A stretch of 64,000 nt of DNA from Pelomonas sp. V22 (GCF_030014915.1 NZ_JAGIXS010000003.1:310001-374000); one strand, 5' to 3'. Positions 14,919 to 23,995 are shown, counted from the stretch's first letter. Notes: generated by a model not told the origin, from the letters alone. Program-made: numbers and translations.

Positions 14919-17900
14919 CTAGCTGCCGAGTCGTGCCAGCAGAACAAATGCGGCCCAGTCGCGTGGCGGCGTGCCTTCCGCCATGGCCTTCTTCTGTGCC
15001 GTTTGCAAGGCGGCGCTGGCATCGCCGCGCTGAAGCGCATAGGCAGCATAGAAGCGCTGCATGAAGCGTGCGGTTGCCCGGTCATCCACCCGCCAGAGGC
15101 TGGCCAGGACTTGGCTGGCGCCGCGGTCGAGGAGGGTGGCCGCCAAGCCATCGACCTCGCGGCCATCGCCAAGGGCTGCGTCCAGGACGCCGGTTTCACA
15201 GGCCGACAGGGTCACGAGGCTCGGTCGTCCGAGCTCGATGCTGCGCAGGCGCTCCAGCGCCAGGCGCTGGCCGTCGCCCAGGAGCAGCCAGGATTTGGCC
15301 ACGCTGCCAGGCCTCAGCACGAAGTGGGTGCCAATGTGCAGCAGATCGCCCGACCGCAGGCCTGCAGTCGCGCGGCTCAGCGCGGGTTCGGTGAACATCG
15401 CGTTCAGGCGCGCTTCGCCGGGCATGGGACCCTGACCCCGCGAATGCTCAGCGCATCGGCTGGGTTGCGCCTGGGCGTCTAGGCCCAGCACCGGGCCATC
15501 GACGATGTCACACAGTTCCTCCGCCACAGCGGGCAGGGCCGGCAGGCCTTGCAAGGATTGGGTGACGCCAAAGGCGGTGATTTGCGGCAGGCCAGCCGTT
15601 CGCTGCCCCTGGGCTTTTTGATGGGCGGTCGCAGGCGCCAGCCCACCAGCCACCAGCCAACGGTAGCGACTGGCCAGGTACTGCGAGCCGTCTTGCAGCA
15701 GGCCGGGCTGCAGATAGCGCAGCGGTCCGTCCAGCCAGATGACGATCTGGCCGGCCTGGTGCTTGCGAGCTGCACGGTCGACCAGCCGGCCGAGGCGTTG
15801 GTACAGGGCGTGAGCCTGGGTGCCGTTCGCCGCCGGCGTCGGGGGTGCGCTCCGTGAGAGCAGTTGGTCGCGCAGTTCAGCCACCTGGCGGGCCAGTTCC
15901 AGCGCCGTGATGTCCAACTGCACGATCTCGCTGCCGCCGCGCCCGACCAGCAGCAGGCTGAGTCGGTCTTCGCCGACCAAGGTGTGGACGTGGAGCTGGC
16001 CTGCGGGTGCGGTCAATGCGCGGCTGGCCTGGTCAGCCCGGACGCGCGGGACTGCCGGGCTCTGCGCTTGCAGGCCGGCGAGCAGCTCGTTCAGCAGCGC
16101 GACGTTGCCGGTGCCTTGCTGCAACTGCTGGAGTCGGGCACGTTCCTCGGCGGTGATGCGCTGGGCAGCGGCCCGCTCGCTGAGCTGGCGCAGTTCGGCC
16201 GCCTTGGCAGCGTTCAACCCCAGCACGGTGTCAATGCGCTGCCTGGCGGCGCGTTCCGAGGCCGTCAGACTGAGCAAGCCGTCGCCCGCCGTTCCGTCCA
16301 GGCCGCGCTCATTGAAATCGGCCTGTTCCTGGCGCTTGAGCAGGCGCATCACCTCCAGCGCCTCAGGCATGCGCTGGGCCTGCAGCAGCCAGTCGGCCAC
16401 ACGGCGGTAAAGCGGTGCCTTGTCTGCCAGATAGCGGGCGTCGGCCAGGCTGCCCAGGGCTTGCACCTGTTCGCGCTGCTGCTGCAGCCGGTCCAGGGCC
16501 AGCTTGCCCAGGAAGATCGCACGGCCCAGTTCCCCGGCGTCAGCGCGGACGTCGGCCCACAGGGCCAGGGCCTGCCATTGCAGACGTGGCTGTCCGGACG
16601 CGAAAGCCGCAGCCACGGCACTCTGCGCCGCGCTCTCGGCGGCGCTTGCCTGGCCGGCATGGCGGGCGCGGCGCGCCAGCGCCAGCTGCATCAGCGCCTC
16701 GTGGTGCGGCAAGAGCGTGAAATTGCCCCCATTGCCCCCATTGGTAGCAGGGCACTCCGCCGCCTGCAGCTCGCAGGCTTGCACCTGGAGAAGGCGGCGG
16801 TCGGGATGTTCTGCTGGCAGCGAGGGCGCGAGGGCCTGGTCGGCGGCCAGCCAGGCCTTGGCGGCTGCGGGGTTGTCGCCGCGACGCTGTGAGAGGCTGG
16901 CTTGCAGTGTCAGGAAGCGTGCTTGCTCATCCGCGCTGCGCGGACGTTTGTCCGAGGCCACCACCTGCAGCGTGGCGGCGGCTTCCTCAAGGTCACCCAG
17001 CTCGATCATGGCCAGGGTGTAGCCCAGCCGAACTGCTTGCGCGGTATCGGCCTCGGGGGCCCCCTTGCTGGTGGCCAGCAGTGCCAGCGCCTTGCGGAAG
17101 CTGGCCACGCCCGGCCCGATCTGGCCGAGGGCCAGCTGAGCCTCGGCCTGGCGGCGCAACGGCCGGGCGCCGCGGGCCGTGCTGGCCTCAGCCCGGCCGG
17201 CCAGCGCAGCCACCGCGTCCTGCGCCACCTTCAGAGCTTCACCGGCCCGGCCGCGGGCCAGCAACAAGCCGGACAGGGTTTCGCGCACCGAGGCTTGGTG
17301 CCCGAACAGGTCGACCGCGCCGCTCTTCTGCGCCTCGTTTGCTTGCTGCAGGGCTTGCAGCAAGCCCTGTTCCGCCTCGTCAAAGCGGGCCAAATTCATC
17401 AGCAGCAGGCCACGGTTGTGCCGGGCGTTTGCCAGGTTGATTGGGTCTTGCTGCACCTGTCGCTGGCGCAGATCGATCTCACGCTCGGTGTAGGACAGGG
17501 CTGTTTCCAACTGGGACTGGCGGCGGGCAATGTTGGCCAGGGCATTCAGCGCGGCAGCGGCCTCTGCAGCCAGGCTGTCGGGCTGGGCCAGGCACTCCTC
17601 GAGCAAGCCGTTGAGCAGGGTCTGGGCTTCCTCGAAGCGGCGCAGCCGTGACAACAGGCCGCCATGGTTGAGGCGGAGATGAAGGATCTCTTGGCGCGAC
17701 AGGCCCGCGTCAGGCTGGGCGGCGGCGTCGACCGCCCGCTGTGACCATTGGGCGGCTGTCTCGACCTGGGAGCGCTGGATCCAGATGACGGCCAGCATGC
17801 CGGCAACCATGCTGCTTTTCCCCGCCTGGCCGGGGCCGGCGGCTTGGTACCGCTGGTAGGCCTGCTCGAGCAGGGGCTCGGCTTCAGCCGAGCGGCCCAG

Positions 17901-18242
17901 CCAGACCAGGGATGCAGCCACCTTGGCTTCCCAGTCGGTCAGCAGCAGTGGCGCGGCGGCTGGGGTCTGCTGTTGCAGCTGCCGCCAGCCCAGGCAGGCA
18001 TCGTCCAGTCCGGCCGCGCCGCGCTGGGTCTGCCCGTCGGCAATGCGTTGACCCAACTGCTCGAGATCCAGCTTTGCCGCTGGCGCCTGTGGCACGCCAG
18101 CACAAGCCTGTTCCAGCAAGGCTGCCGTACCGGCCGCTGCCGCCGAGTGCGCTGCAACGGCCAGCATTGCGCCCGAGAGCAGCAAGCGGGCCGTGGTGAT
18201 TGTGGGAGCGCGGTATGGCTTGCTGGGGCGGGTCGGGCTCAT
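14919..18242 (-). CDS. TPR-CHAT protein (caspase-like protease fold), exported or envelope-associated
   Basis: 1107 residues. An N-terminal hydrophobic segment (about 18-38, LLLSGAMLAVAAHSAAAAG) looks like a signal peptide. Residues about 100-650 form tetratricopeptide-like helical repeats (for example LANARHNRGLLLMNLARFDEAEQGLLQAL). The C-terminal ~330 residues are a CHAT domain. Its catalytic dyad is His973 (LLHIGTHF) and Cys1015 (LVTLSACETG), and the core ends with DGLAATLLDRGASQVLASLWRVDD. CHAT proteins are caspase/separase-like proteases, usually activated through their repeats. The start overlaps the anti-sigma-like stop by ATGA, so it is the third gene of a sigma/anti-sigma/CHAT operon. 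The target is unknown. Confidence 0.88.
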   Translation of the reverse strand: MSPTRPSKPYRAPTITTARLLLSGAMLAVAAHSAAAAGTAALLEQACAGVPQAPAAKLDLEQLGQRIADGQTQRGAAGLDDACLGWRQLQQQTPAAAPLLLTDWEAKVAASLVWLGRSAEAEPLLEQAYQRYQAAGPGQAGKSSMVAGMLAVIWIQRSQVETAAQWSQRAVDAAAQPDAGLSRQEILHLRLNHGGLLSRLRRFEEAQTLLNGLLEECLAQPDSLAAEAAAALNALANIARRQSQLETALSYTEREIDLRQRQVQQDPINLANARHNRGLLLMNLARFDEAEQGLLQALQQANEAQKSGAVDLFGHQASVRETLSGLLLARGRAGEALKVAQDAVAALAGRAEASTARGARPLRRQAEAQLALGQIGPGVASFRKALALLATSKGAPEADTAQAVRLGYTLAMIELGDLEEAAATLQVVASDKRPRSADEQARFLTLQASLSQRRGDNPAAAKAWLAADQALAPSLPAEHPDRRLLQVQACELQAAECPATNGGNGGNFTLLPHHEALMQLALARRARHAGQASAAESAAQSAVAAAFASGQPRLQWQALALWADVRADAGELGRAIFLGKLALDRLQQQREQVQALGSLADARYLADKAPLYRRVADWLLQAQRMPEALEVMRLLKRQEQADFNERGLDGTAGDGLLSLTASERAARQRIDTVLGLNAAKAAELRQLSERAAAQRITAEERARLQQLQQGTGNVALLNELLAGLQAQSPAVPRVRADQASRALTAPAGQLHVHTLVGEDRLSLLLVGRGGSEIVQLDITALELARQVAELRDQLLSRSAPPTPAANGTQAHALYQRLGRLVDRAARKHQAGQIVIWLDGPLRYLQPGLLQDGSQYLASRYRWLVAGGLAPATAHQKAQGQRTAGLPQITAFGVTQSLQGLPALPAVAEELCDIVDGPVLGLDAQAQPSRCAEHSRGQGPMPGEARLNAMFTEPALSRATAGLRSGDLLHIGTHFVLRPGSVAKSWLLLGDGQRLALERLRSIELGRPSLVTLSACETGVLDAALGDGREVDGLAATLLDRGASQVLASLWRVDDRATARFMQRFYAAYALQRGDASAALQTAQKKAMAEGTPPRDWAAFVLLARLGS

Positions 18243-18877
18243 GGGTGGGCAGGCTGGGGGGCGGTAGACAGGATTTCAATCTGCAGGCTCGGACCTGTCA
18301 CCGGCTGCAGGCCAAGCTGCTTCAAGGCCGCTGCGCGCGCTGCCGGCAACGGCACCGGCAGTTCGACGTCAATGCCAAGCCGCCCCAGGCGCTCATAGGG
18401 CTGGGCCTCGAAGCCGGCGGCACGCAGGCGGTCCAACAGGGCTTGACGGTCCAGCAGCGGCTGGCTGGAGAGCCGCTGCTGCAGCACGGCGCCGCGCATC
18501 TGTTCATGTTCAGGCGCGGGGTCCCGCATGCCGGCGGGGCTGCCGTCTCCCGGCCCCTGTTGCTGCATGACCAGCAACAGGCCGATGACGGCCACGCTGG
18601 CGGCCATGGCATAAGGCCATCGATTGGCGGCCCGTGCCGGTCGTGCGACGTCGGCGAGGCGGTCTTCCAGCACCCCGGCGGCGCGGGCGCGCTGCAGCAG
18701 GCGTTCGGCGCGCTGATCGGCGGCGGCCGGCGCACCAGCCGGTGCGCTCAACCGCTGTGTCAGCACAGCCGCGCGAAGCGCCTCGGCTTGCGTGCGGGTG
18801 ATGTCGTCGGCCCCGGGCGCGGGGCGGCCGGCCATCAGGTCCAGCCAGTCCTGGTCGTCGTCGGCCTCGTTCCTCAC
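18239..18877 (-). CDS. Single-pass membrane protein, probable anti-sigma factor
   Basis: 212 residues from a GTG start at 18877, chosen because it overlaps the sigma-factor stop as GTGA. The N-terminal cytoplasmic part (1-86) is acidic then Arg-rich. A single transmembrane helix follows at about 87-105 (WPYAMAASVAVIGLLLVM). The C-terminal part is probably periplasmic, with LLDRQALLDRLRAAGFEAQPYERLGRLGIDVELP. No zinc-finger motif is visible, so assignment as an anti-sigma factor rests on topology and its place between an ECF sigma gene and the CHAT gene. I recognise no named domain. Confidence 0.65.
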   Translation of the reverse strand: MRNEADDDQDWLDLMAGRPAPGADDITRTQAEALRAAVLTQRLSAPAGAPAAADQRAERLLQRARAAGVLEDRLADVARPARAANRWPYAMAASVAVIGLLLVMQQQGPGDGSPAGMRDPAPEHEQMRGAVLQQRLSSQPLLDRQALLDRLRAAGFEAQPYERLGRLGIDVELPVPLPAARAAALKQLGLQPVTGPSLQIEILSTAPQPAHP

Positions 18878-19527
18878 GCGGCGGTCTCCACGCTGGCCAA
18901 AGGGGTCCGTTGATGCTGCAACTGGTACCAGGGCTGCAAGAACGGACGCGACTTCTTGCGGCACTGCGAGATGAACTCGCGGGTGGCGCCCGGGCTGCGT
19001 TCGAGCAGCGCGGCGATCTCGGCGTTGTCCAGGCCCTCCTCGACCACCCAGCGCAGCACCATGGCATGTTCCGGATGGGCCTCGGCAAAGAGCTCAAAAC
19101 ATCGCTGGAAAACGGCTTCGATCTGACGTTCGCTCAGCTGCATTTCGGGCGTGGCGACGCTGTTGCTCGAAAGTTCAAGGAGCACCTGCTGCACCTGAGC
19201 GGTCAACCCACCGGTGTCGTCGGTCAATGCCTCTTCACGCGGCGCCTGCGACTTGCGCTGGCGCAGCGCATCAAGCAGGGTGTGACGGACGATCTGATGA
19301 ATCCAGGCCACCGGCTCTCCGGGGCCGTGGAAGCTGGCACAGCGCTGCCAGACCTTGATCATGGCTTCCTGCACTACATCCTCGGCGGCTTGCCAGCAGC
19401 GCAGCGCCGCTGCCGCTTCTCGATAGAAACGAGCGCCATGCTCGCGGTCGACCACCCGCAGCCAGCGCTCAATCTGCCGGCCGCCTTCGCGGCAGGCTTG
19501 CTGAAAAGACTGTGCTGACAGAAGCAT
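18874..19527 (-). CDS. ECF-like RNA polymerase sigma factor
   Basis: 217 residues from the ATG at 19527. Region 2 contains CWQAAEDVVQEAMIKVWQRCASFHGPGEPVAWIHQIVRHTLLDALRQ. Region 4 contains MVLRWVVEEGLDNAEIAALLERSPGATREFISQCRKKSRPFL, a divergent version of the usual helix-turn-helix. First gene of a three-gene minus-strand operon in which every junction overlaps (GTGA, then ATGA). It likely controls its own operon including the CHAT protein. It lacks the TGATCC-N16-CGTA promoter, so it is a separate regulon from rpoE-chrR. Confidence 0.82.
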   Translation of the reverse strand: MLLSAQSFQQACREGGRQIERWLRVVDREHGARFYREAAAALRCWQAAEDVVQEAMIKVWQRCASFHGPGEPVAWIHQIVRHTLLDALRQRKSQAPREEALTDDTGGLTAQVQQVLLELSSNSVATPEMQLSERQIEAVFQRCFELFAEAHPEHAMVLRWVVEEGLDNAEIAALLERSPGATREFISQCRKKSRPFLQPWYQLQHQRTPLASVETAA

Positions 19528-19617
19528 GGTGGCAGGTCGTTGCAGGAACGGCCGCCATCCTATAGGGCTGTGGCCGGCTGCCGCGTGAAATGCTGAAATT
19601 TGCATGGACCGTCAGGG

Positions 19618-20216
19618 TTAGTACCGCGTCGATTGAGTGCGCCAATCGCACGGCTTTGCGGGCGTACTCACGCCCGCCATCCCGCCCATTTGAGCCGTCA
19701 TGCCGAAATACCACTGGCGGACCTTCTTGCGCTGTTTCGTTTCCGGCGGGCGCTCGCCGTCAGCGTTCTTGGTCGATTTTGGTGCGGCGGTCAGCGTGGC
19801 GTATACCACCGTGCCCGCTCGCTGCATCTGGCCCTGGGAGCGCAGCAGATCGTTGATCATCTCAAGCATCTTGAGCCCCGCTTGTGCTTCTCCAGCACGC
19901 GTCGAAAGCGCAGGGCGGTCGTCCCGTCCGGCATTTGCTCATCCCAGTCACCCAGGCCCGAGAAGCCTCGGAACGGTGCGATGTCGCGCAGCGACTCTTC
20001 CATTGTTGGGCCGCTCCTGTGAAACCATTGCCGTATGAAGTGAATTCGCGGCTTCACTTCCACCGCAAACGGCGATAGGCCACGCCGACCCTCGGGCTTG
20101 GAGGCGCTGATCAACGCGACCCGCACCGACCATGGCACCAGGCGGCCCTTCTCTTCGAGGAACGCGCGCCGCCGCGCGTGCTCGCTCGATGGCTCGAATC
20201 TCAAACTCGTCTGCAC
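19618..20216 (-). pseudogene. IS5-family transposase remnant (frameshifted, 3'-truncated)
   Basis: Two minus-strand frames join to resemble the N-terminal half of an IS5-group transposase. The first (20216-19857) has RRRAFLEEKGRLVPW, RIHFIRQWFHRSGPTMEESL and TTALRFRRVLEKHK. The second (19869-19618) has LEMINDLLRSQGQM, then GTVVYATLTAAPKSTKN and KVRQWYFGM. A single-base-type frameshift lies near 19860-19870. Similarity stops after the WYFGM motif near 19700, so the catalytic C-terminal half is gone. I could not find intact terminal inverted repeats. It is inactive. Confidence 0.85.
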
Positions 20217-20558
20217 GATGGCCGGATTCGCCTCAGCTGTTCAGCTTGCTCGGCAGCAGGCTCGTGTGGGGTCTATGCAGAGCTTCCCTGGCGCTCGACA
20301 AACTCGAGCAAGTGGGCTCCCCCAGTGAATTGCGTCAGTAAATTGCATTCAGGCGTTTGAAGTCCTGAATATTGCCGCCGCCTCGCGCAGACTCTTCTTC
20401 AAGTTAACGCCGTTGCGACTTGATTGTCTGTTTGGCAAAGAAGACCTGCCCGCACAAGCCTTCTCGGCCGCTCAGTCCGATTCACCAGCTGAACATTTAA
20501 GAATTGACCCCGATTTTGGATTTTTCATACGGGTGAAGAATCTGCCGGGTCTTGATAC
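20217..20558. other. Intergenic region without a recognisable gene
   Basis: About 340 bases between the start side of the transposase remnant and the 3' end of the large lipoprotein gene. Short open frames exist but none has a Shine-Dalgarno site or familiar motif. It may be residual mobile-element or scar sequence. Confidence 0.5.
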
Positions 20559-22373
20559 TCAAGGAAGGCGTGGTCGGTACAAATATTCAATGCGATCTCT
20601 GCATGCCTGGAATTGAGCATAAGCCTTTGACTGCATCGACGCTTTCATAATCTTTGCCGCCTCCATTGAATTCAAGTTATTGCTCATCTGATATGCAGGG
20701 GCCAAGTCAGCCTCCACGGCATAACGCTCGCTCTCGCACCCGCTAAAAATACCGCCATCTATGTTTTTTGTGCCAAGAAACGTCATGCCCTTTTGCACGA
20801 TGCGGTGATTGGTCACTGGTTGATAGATGAGCCATGCTTCTTTGGCCGTCAAAGCTTTGGAGAAGGCATAGAAGGCCATGCCGGCGTCTTTGCAATTCTC
20901 CGCATAACAAGCCCAGAAGTTCTTCCTTGCATTACGAACATCGGCGTCAATTTTGTCGATGAGTCGCATCAAATCCATGGTGCCGGCGGCTAACCCGACC
21001 ATGCTCTCCATGAACTTTCCTTTGTCTTGCTCTTCTTGTTCTTCGGGTGTCATAGACCAACTCGGCTTCTTCTCAGGAGGGACATAACGATAGTAAGGTC
21101 GCCCAGGATCCCCAGTTGGACGCAATTTAGCCAGATCGTCTGCAACTTTCTTTAAAAATGCGGCGTTCAAAAGTGGTTGACCTTCTAGGTTTTTCCAGAA
21201 AACCTCCTCCAAGACAGACCTAGTTGTGTTGAACCGAGCGAAGTCTAGATTCCTCCACTCCCAAGTTACTCGCTCATAGGCGCCAGCATCTCGAGTCTTC
21301 ACTTCGTCTAATTTCACTCGTCGATGTTCGCGATAGTAGGCAATTTTCTCCAGGCGATGGATCGACAGTAAAGCTCGGCCCCCAAGATTATTATCCCAGG
21401 CGTCAAAGTCTTTTCGATTAAATCCCTTGGTATTGAGATTTTTCGATTTCAAGTAAGCTATCCGCGCAAGACGTTCAATTTTGCCCCCAAGGCTTCCGCT
21501 GAGCATCTTGTTGAAATCTCTGACAAACAAGTCCCCAGCATCAGGCTCTAATTGCCGTATAGCGCTCTCTATCTCTCTAACCAGAAGTTGATCCTCAGCG
21601 AGGCTCGTTGCTGGCATAGTCATCGCGTCAGCCTTCCATTTTTCCTTGGCGGCAAGTCGATCTGCTTTCTTTTTGGCCTCCCACTCAGCGTCACTCTTTT
21701 CTCTTTGTATGCGCACATCCTCCCGTCGCTTGGTTTCTTCGGCAAGCGCGCCCACGCCCCAAATCATTTCAATTGCCGCCATAAGTGTAGGTGGGCAATA
21801 GTCGACGGCAATGTCAGCAGTGACAACACTTTTTGGGCCATTGCGATTGTTCAGTTCATCGGCGTTTAATTCGGGAAGGGACTTGCTCCAAAATTGAATT
21901 GTTTGAGATCGCCCCCCCTCACTCTTGCTCAATTTCGTGTTTTCGTAGCGGCAGTGGATAACAGGAAAAAGGTAGGGGCGCGGGTTTGCCCCTTTGACAT
22001 GGGTAGAAGAAATGTAAGGGGGCTCTTTTGACAACACCCACTCCACCTGACTGCTTTTGCTATCAAAATCAGAATTCCCCAGGACGTGGTGAAACGGAGT
22101 AATAAAACGCGGCGGACCGCTGTAGCGGCCGTGCTCGAAGTTCTCAGCTGTCTCGGGTCCGCGGCCACCGGATTGCAGGCCGGGTGGTACGCCAGTGCGT
22201 TGCGGCATGATCATGGGTTGCATGCCTGGTCCGACGCGGGTTGGGGCCGTGGCGCCAGGTTGATTGCCGCCAATCGCCTGTTGAATCGCGCTCTGAATCT
22301 GGGGCGCTGAGCAGGCAGACAGCAGACTCAACGAACCGAGCAGCAAGCCTGATTTCCAAAGTTTTCGATGCAT
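20559..22373 (-). CDS. Large lipoprotein of unknown function
   Basis: 604 residues with a lipoprotein signal peptide and lipobox LLSAC (Cys21). A Gly/Pro-rich linker (about 22-90) leads to a globular region with a charged coiled-coil segment near 215-250 (EETKRREDVRIQREK and following). Several Cys residues occur in the C-terminal part (WACYAENCKD). I recognise no family. The first ~230 bases have local GC-rich usage, but the rest is clearly more AT-rich than neighbouring genes, indicating horizontal acquisition or a fused origin. It lies downstream of, and in the same orientation as, the LuxR-type gene. Confidence 0.75.
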   Translation of the reverse strand: MHRKLWKSGLLLGSLSLLSACSAPQIQSAIQQAIGGNQPGATAPTRVGPGMQPMIMPQRTGVPPGLQSGGRGPETAENFEHGRYSGPPRFITPFHHVLGNSDFDSKSSQVEWVLSKEPPYISSTHVKGANPRPYLFPVIHCRYENTKLSKSEGGRSQTIQFWSKSLPELNADELNNRNGPKSVVTADIAVDYCPPTLMAAIEMIWGVGALAEETKRREDVRIQREKSDAEWEAKKKADRLAAKEKWKADAMTMPATSLAEDQLLVREIESAIRQLEPDAGDLFVRDFNKMLSGSLGGKIERLARIAYLKSKNLNTKGFNRKDFDAWDNNLGGRALLSIHRLEKIAYYREHRRVKLDEVKTRDAGAYERVTWEWRNLDFARFNTTRSVLEEVFWKNLEGQPLLNAAFLKKVADDLAKLRPTGDPGRPYYRYVPPEKKPSWSMTPEEQEEQDKGKFMESMVGLAAGTMDLMRLIDKIDADVRNARKNFWACYAENCKDAGMAFYAFSKALTAKEAWLIYQPVTNHRIVQKGMTFLGTKNIDGGIFSGCESERYAVEADLAPAYQMSNNLNSMEAAKIMKASMQSKAYAQFQACRDRIEYLYRPRLP

Positions 22374-22420
22374 GGCAGAAGTTCCAGTGAAGGCAGATGG
22401 GTAAAGAGGGGTTTTCGGGT

Positions 22421-23038
22421 TCAGGCCTGCACCGGCCCGTGAGTGCGGGCGAGCGAACTACAAGGCGACCTCCGCCCTGAGGCCTCTTCAGCAGGGCTCA
22501 TGCGCATGGCCGCGCTGCGCAGGATCAGCGAAACCAGCTGCGCTTGCCGCCGGGCGCCACTCTTGATTAGCAGATGCTTGACATGGGCCTGGACGGTGTT
22601 GACCTGCACCGCCATGTCCAGAGCCAGCTCCCGGCTGCTGTGGCCCATGGCGAGCGCCGCAGCGACCTTGGCCTCGGTTGGCGTCAGGCCAAAGAGCTGC
22701 TGCAACAGACCGGCGTCCGGCCAGGCCTCCAGAGGATCCCAGAGGAGCAGTCGTGTGGCGGCGGCACCATCGAGTTGGACCGGCTCGATGCGCAGGCTGG
22801 GTGCGTGGCGATCGGCTGGCTGGCGCAGAAACAGCACCGTGGTTTCGCCGGCTGCCGCGGCCTCCAACCGCCGCTCCAGCGCTGGCGGATCGGCGAGCAG
22901 CCGCAGGCGCCCGTCGCGCAGGCGCAGCAGGTCGGCATGCAGGCTCAGCCAAGCGCGGGCCGCGCGGTTCATGGCGCGTACCTGCCGCTGCGAGTTCAGG
23001 AGGATCTGTGGCCGGGCAGGCGCGCTCGGTTCGGGCAT
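22421..23038 (-). CDS. LuxR-family (GerE-type HTH) transcriptional regulator
   Basis: 205 residues. A PAS-like N-terminal part (about 10-110) contains ILLNSQRQVRAMNRAARAWL. It is followed by a LuxR C-terminal HTH at about 115-175, FGLTPTEAKVAAALAMGHSS then VNTVQAHVKHLLIKSGARRQ. There is no receiver domain. It is transcribed divergently from the lipoprotein/ClpP-like operon at 23241 and upstream of the 604-residue lipoprotein, so it probably regulates one or both. An inverted repeat in the shared upstream region (23106-23155) is a possible binding site. The ligand or signal is unknown. Confidence 0.83.
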   Translation of the reverse strand: MPEPSAPARPQILLNSQRQVRAMNRAARAWLSLHADLLRLRDGRLRLLADPPALERRLEAAAAGETTVLFLRQPADRHAPSLRIEPVQLDGAAATRLLLWDPLEAWPDAGLLQQLFGLTPTEAKVAAALAMGHSSRELALDMAVQVNTVQAHVKHLLIKSGARRQAQLVSLILRSAAMRMSPAEEASGRRSPCSSLARTHGPVQA

Positions 23039-23105
23039 CGCAGTCCTTTATGGTCATGGGTCCTCACCCGGAGGCGTTGCAAGACAGACGCAGCGGATGT
23101 CCCGT

Positions 23106-23155
23106 TGTCAGGCCCCGGTTGCCTCGGCGAAGAAATTTCCGTCGCGAGCCTGACA
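23106..23155. promoter_or_regulatory. Inverted repeat in the divergent LuxR/lipoprotein promoter region
   Basis: TGTCAGGC at 23106-23113 and its reverse complement GCCTGACA at 23148-23155 are centred between the divergent genes, 42 bases apart (start to start). This could be a paired operator for the LuxR-type regulator or a weak transcript hairpin. Confidence 0.35.
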
Positions 23156-23240
23156 GCTGCTGATTCGCAGCGTCTTCCCTGAGGCCGCTACCTGTTCAGG
23201 CACTGGACGTGGCGGGTGTTGAACTCACAGGAACCGCACC

Positions 23241-23990
23241 ATGACCCTGCATCTCACCTCTCGCGTCCCGGGGCGCAAGCCATCCCGGCACGGCATCGGC
23301 CTGGGCAGCCGCTGGCTGCTCTGTGGCCTGTCATTGCAGCTGATTGCCGGCTGCGGCCAGATGCAGAAGGTCTTGCCGGAGTCGGCGCCGCCCGCGCCCG
23401 CGGTTCAGGATCAGCGCGGCCCCTCGGTCGGCACGGCGCCGGCGCGGCCCCGTGTTCAGCCTGCGACGCCTGCCCCGGCGGCCGGTGGCGCGCCTGCCGA
23501 AGCACCGCCCGCAACAGGCTCCAGTTGGGGGGATGCCGCCATCAAGGTGGCGGTGTGCGGCGCGGTCGCCTTTGGCGGCGCGAAGATTGCTAATCGGCTC
23601 GTCGAATGGGAGGCCAAGACCAAGCCGATGTCGGCCAAGGACAAGGAGTTGAAGCAACGCAGCTATGTGGTCGGCTTTGCATTGCTCGGCTGCACCATCG
23701 GCGTCAATCTGGCCTCCAAGGTGCTGGCCAATCTGTCGGAAAAGGCTCGCCAGGCCCAGAACCAGGCTTGGTATGAAGCCCAGCAAGGTGCCAGCAACAA
23801 GGTCCAATGGAGCGCGCCTGACGCCAGCGGATCGACCGAGTTGACCGATGTTCAGGTGAGTGCCAATGGCCGGAGCTGCGGCATTCGCCGCGACGTGATT
23901 CGCTCGAACCAGGGCGAGGAAACCGCCCAGGTGCCGGTGTGCAAGAAGCCGGGAGAGAAAGAGTACACGCCCACGATTCAGCTGGGCTGA
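23241..23990 (+). CDS. Lipoprotein with a surface-antigen-like C-terminal domain
   Basis: 249 residues. The lipoprotein signal ends in LQLIAGC (Cys38). A Pro/Ala-rich linker (about 50-95) and a Gly/Ala-rich hydrophobic segment (KVAVCGAVAFGGAKI; VVGFALLGCTIGVNLASKVL) follow. The C-terminal ~70 residues, WSAPDASGSTELTDVQVSANGRSCGI and following, resemble the 17-kDa surface-antigen-type domain. First gene of a plus-strand operon, six bases before the ClpP-like gene. The role is unknown, and the domain match is from memory. Confidence 0.68.
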   Translation: MTLHLTSRVPGRKPSRHGIGLGSRWLLCGLSLQLIAGCGQMQKVLPESAPPAPAVQDQRGPSVGTAPARPRVQPATPAPAAGGAPAEAPPATGSSWGDAAIKVAVCGAVAFGGAKIANRLVEWEAKTKPMSAKDKELKQRSYVVGFALLGCTIGVNLASKVLANLSEKARQAQNQAWYEAQQGASNKVQWSAPDASGSTELTDVQVSANGRSCGIRRDVIRSNQGEETAQVPVCKKPGEKEYTPTIQLG

Positions 23991-23995
23991 TCCCC

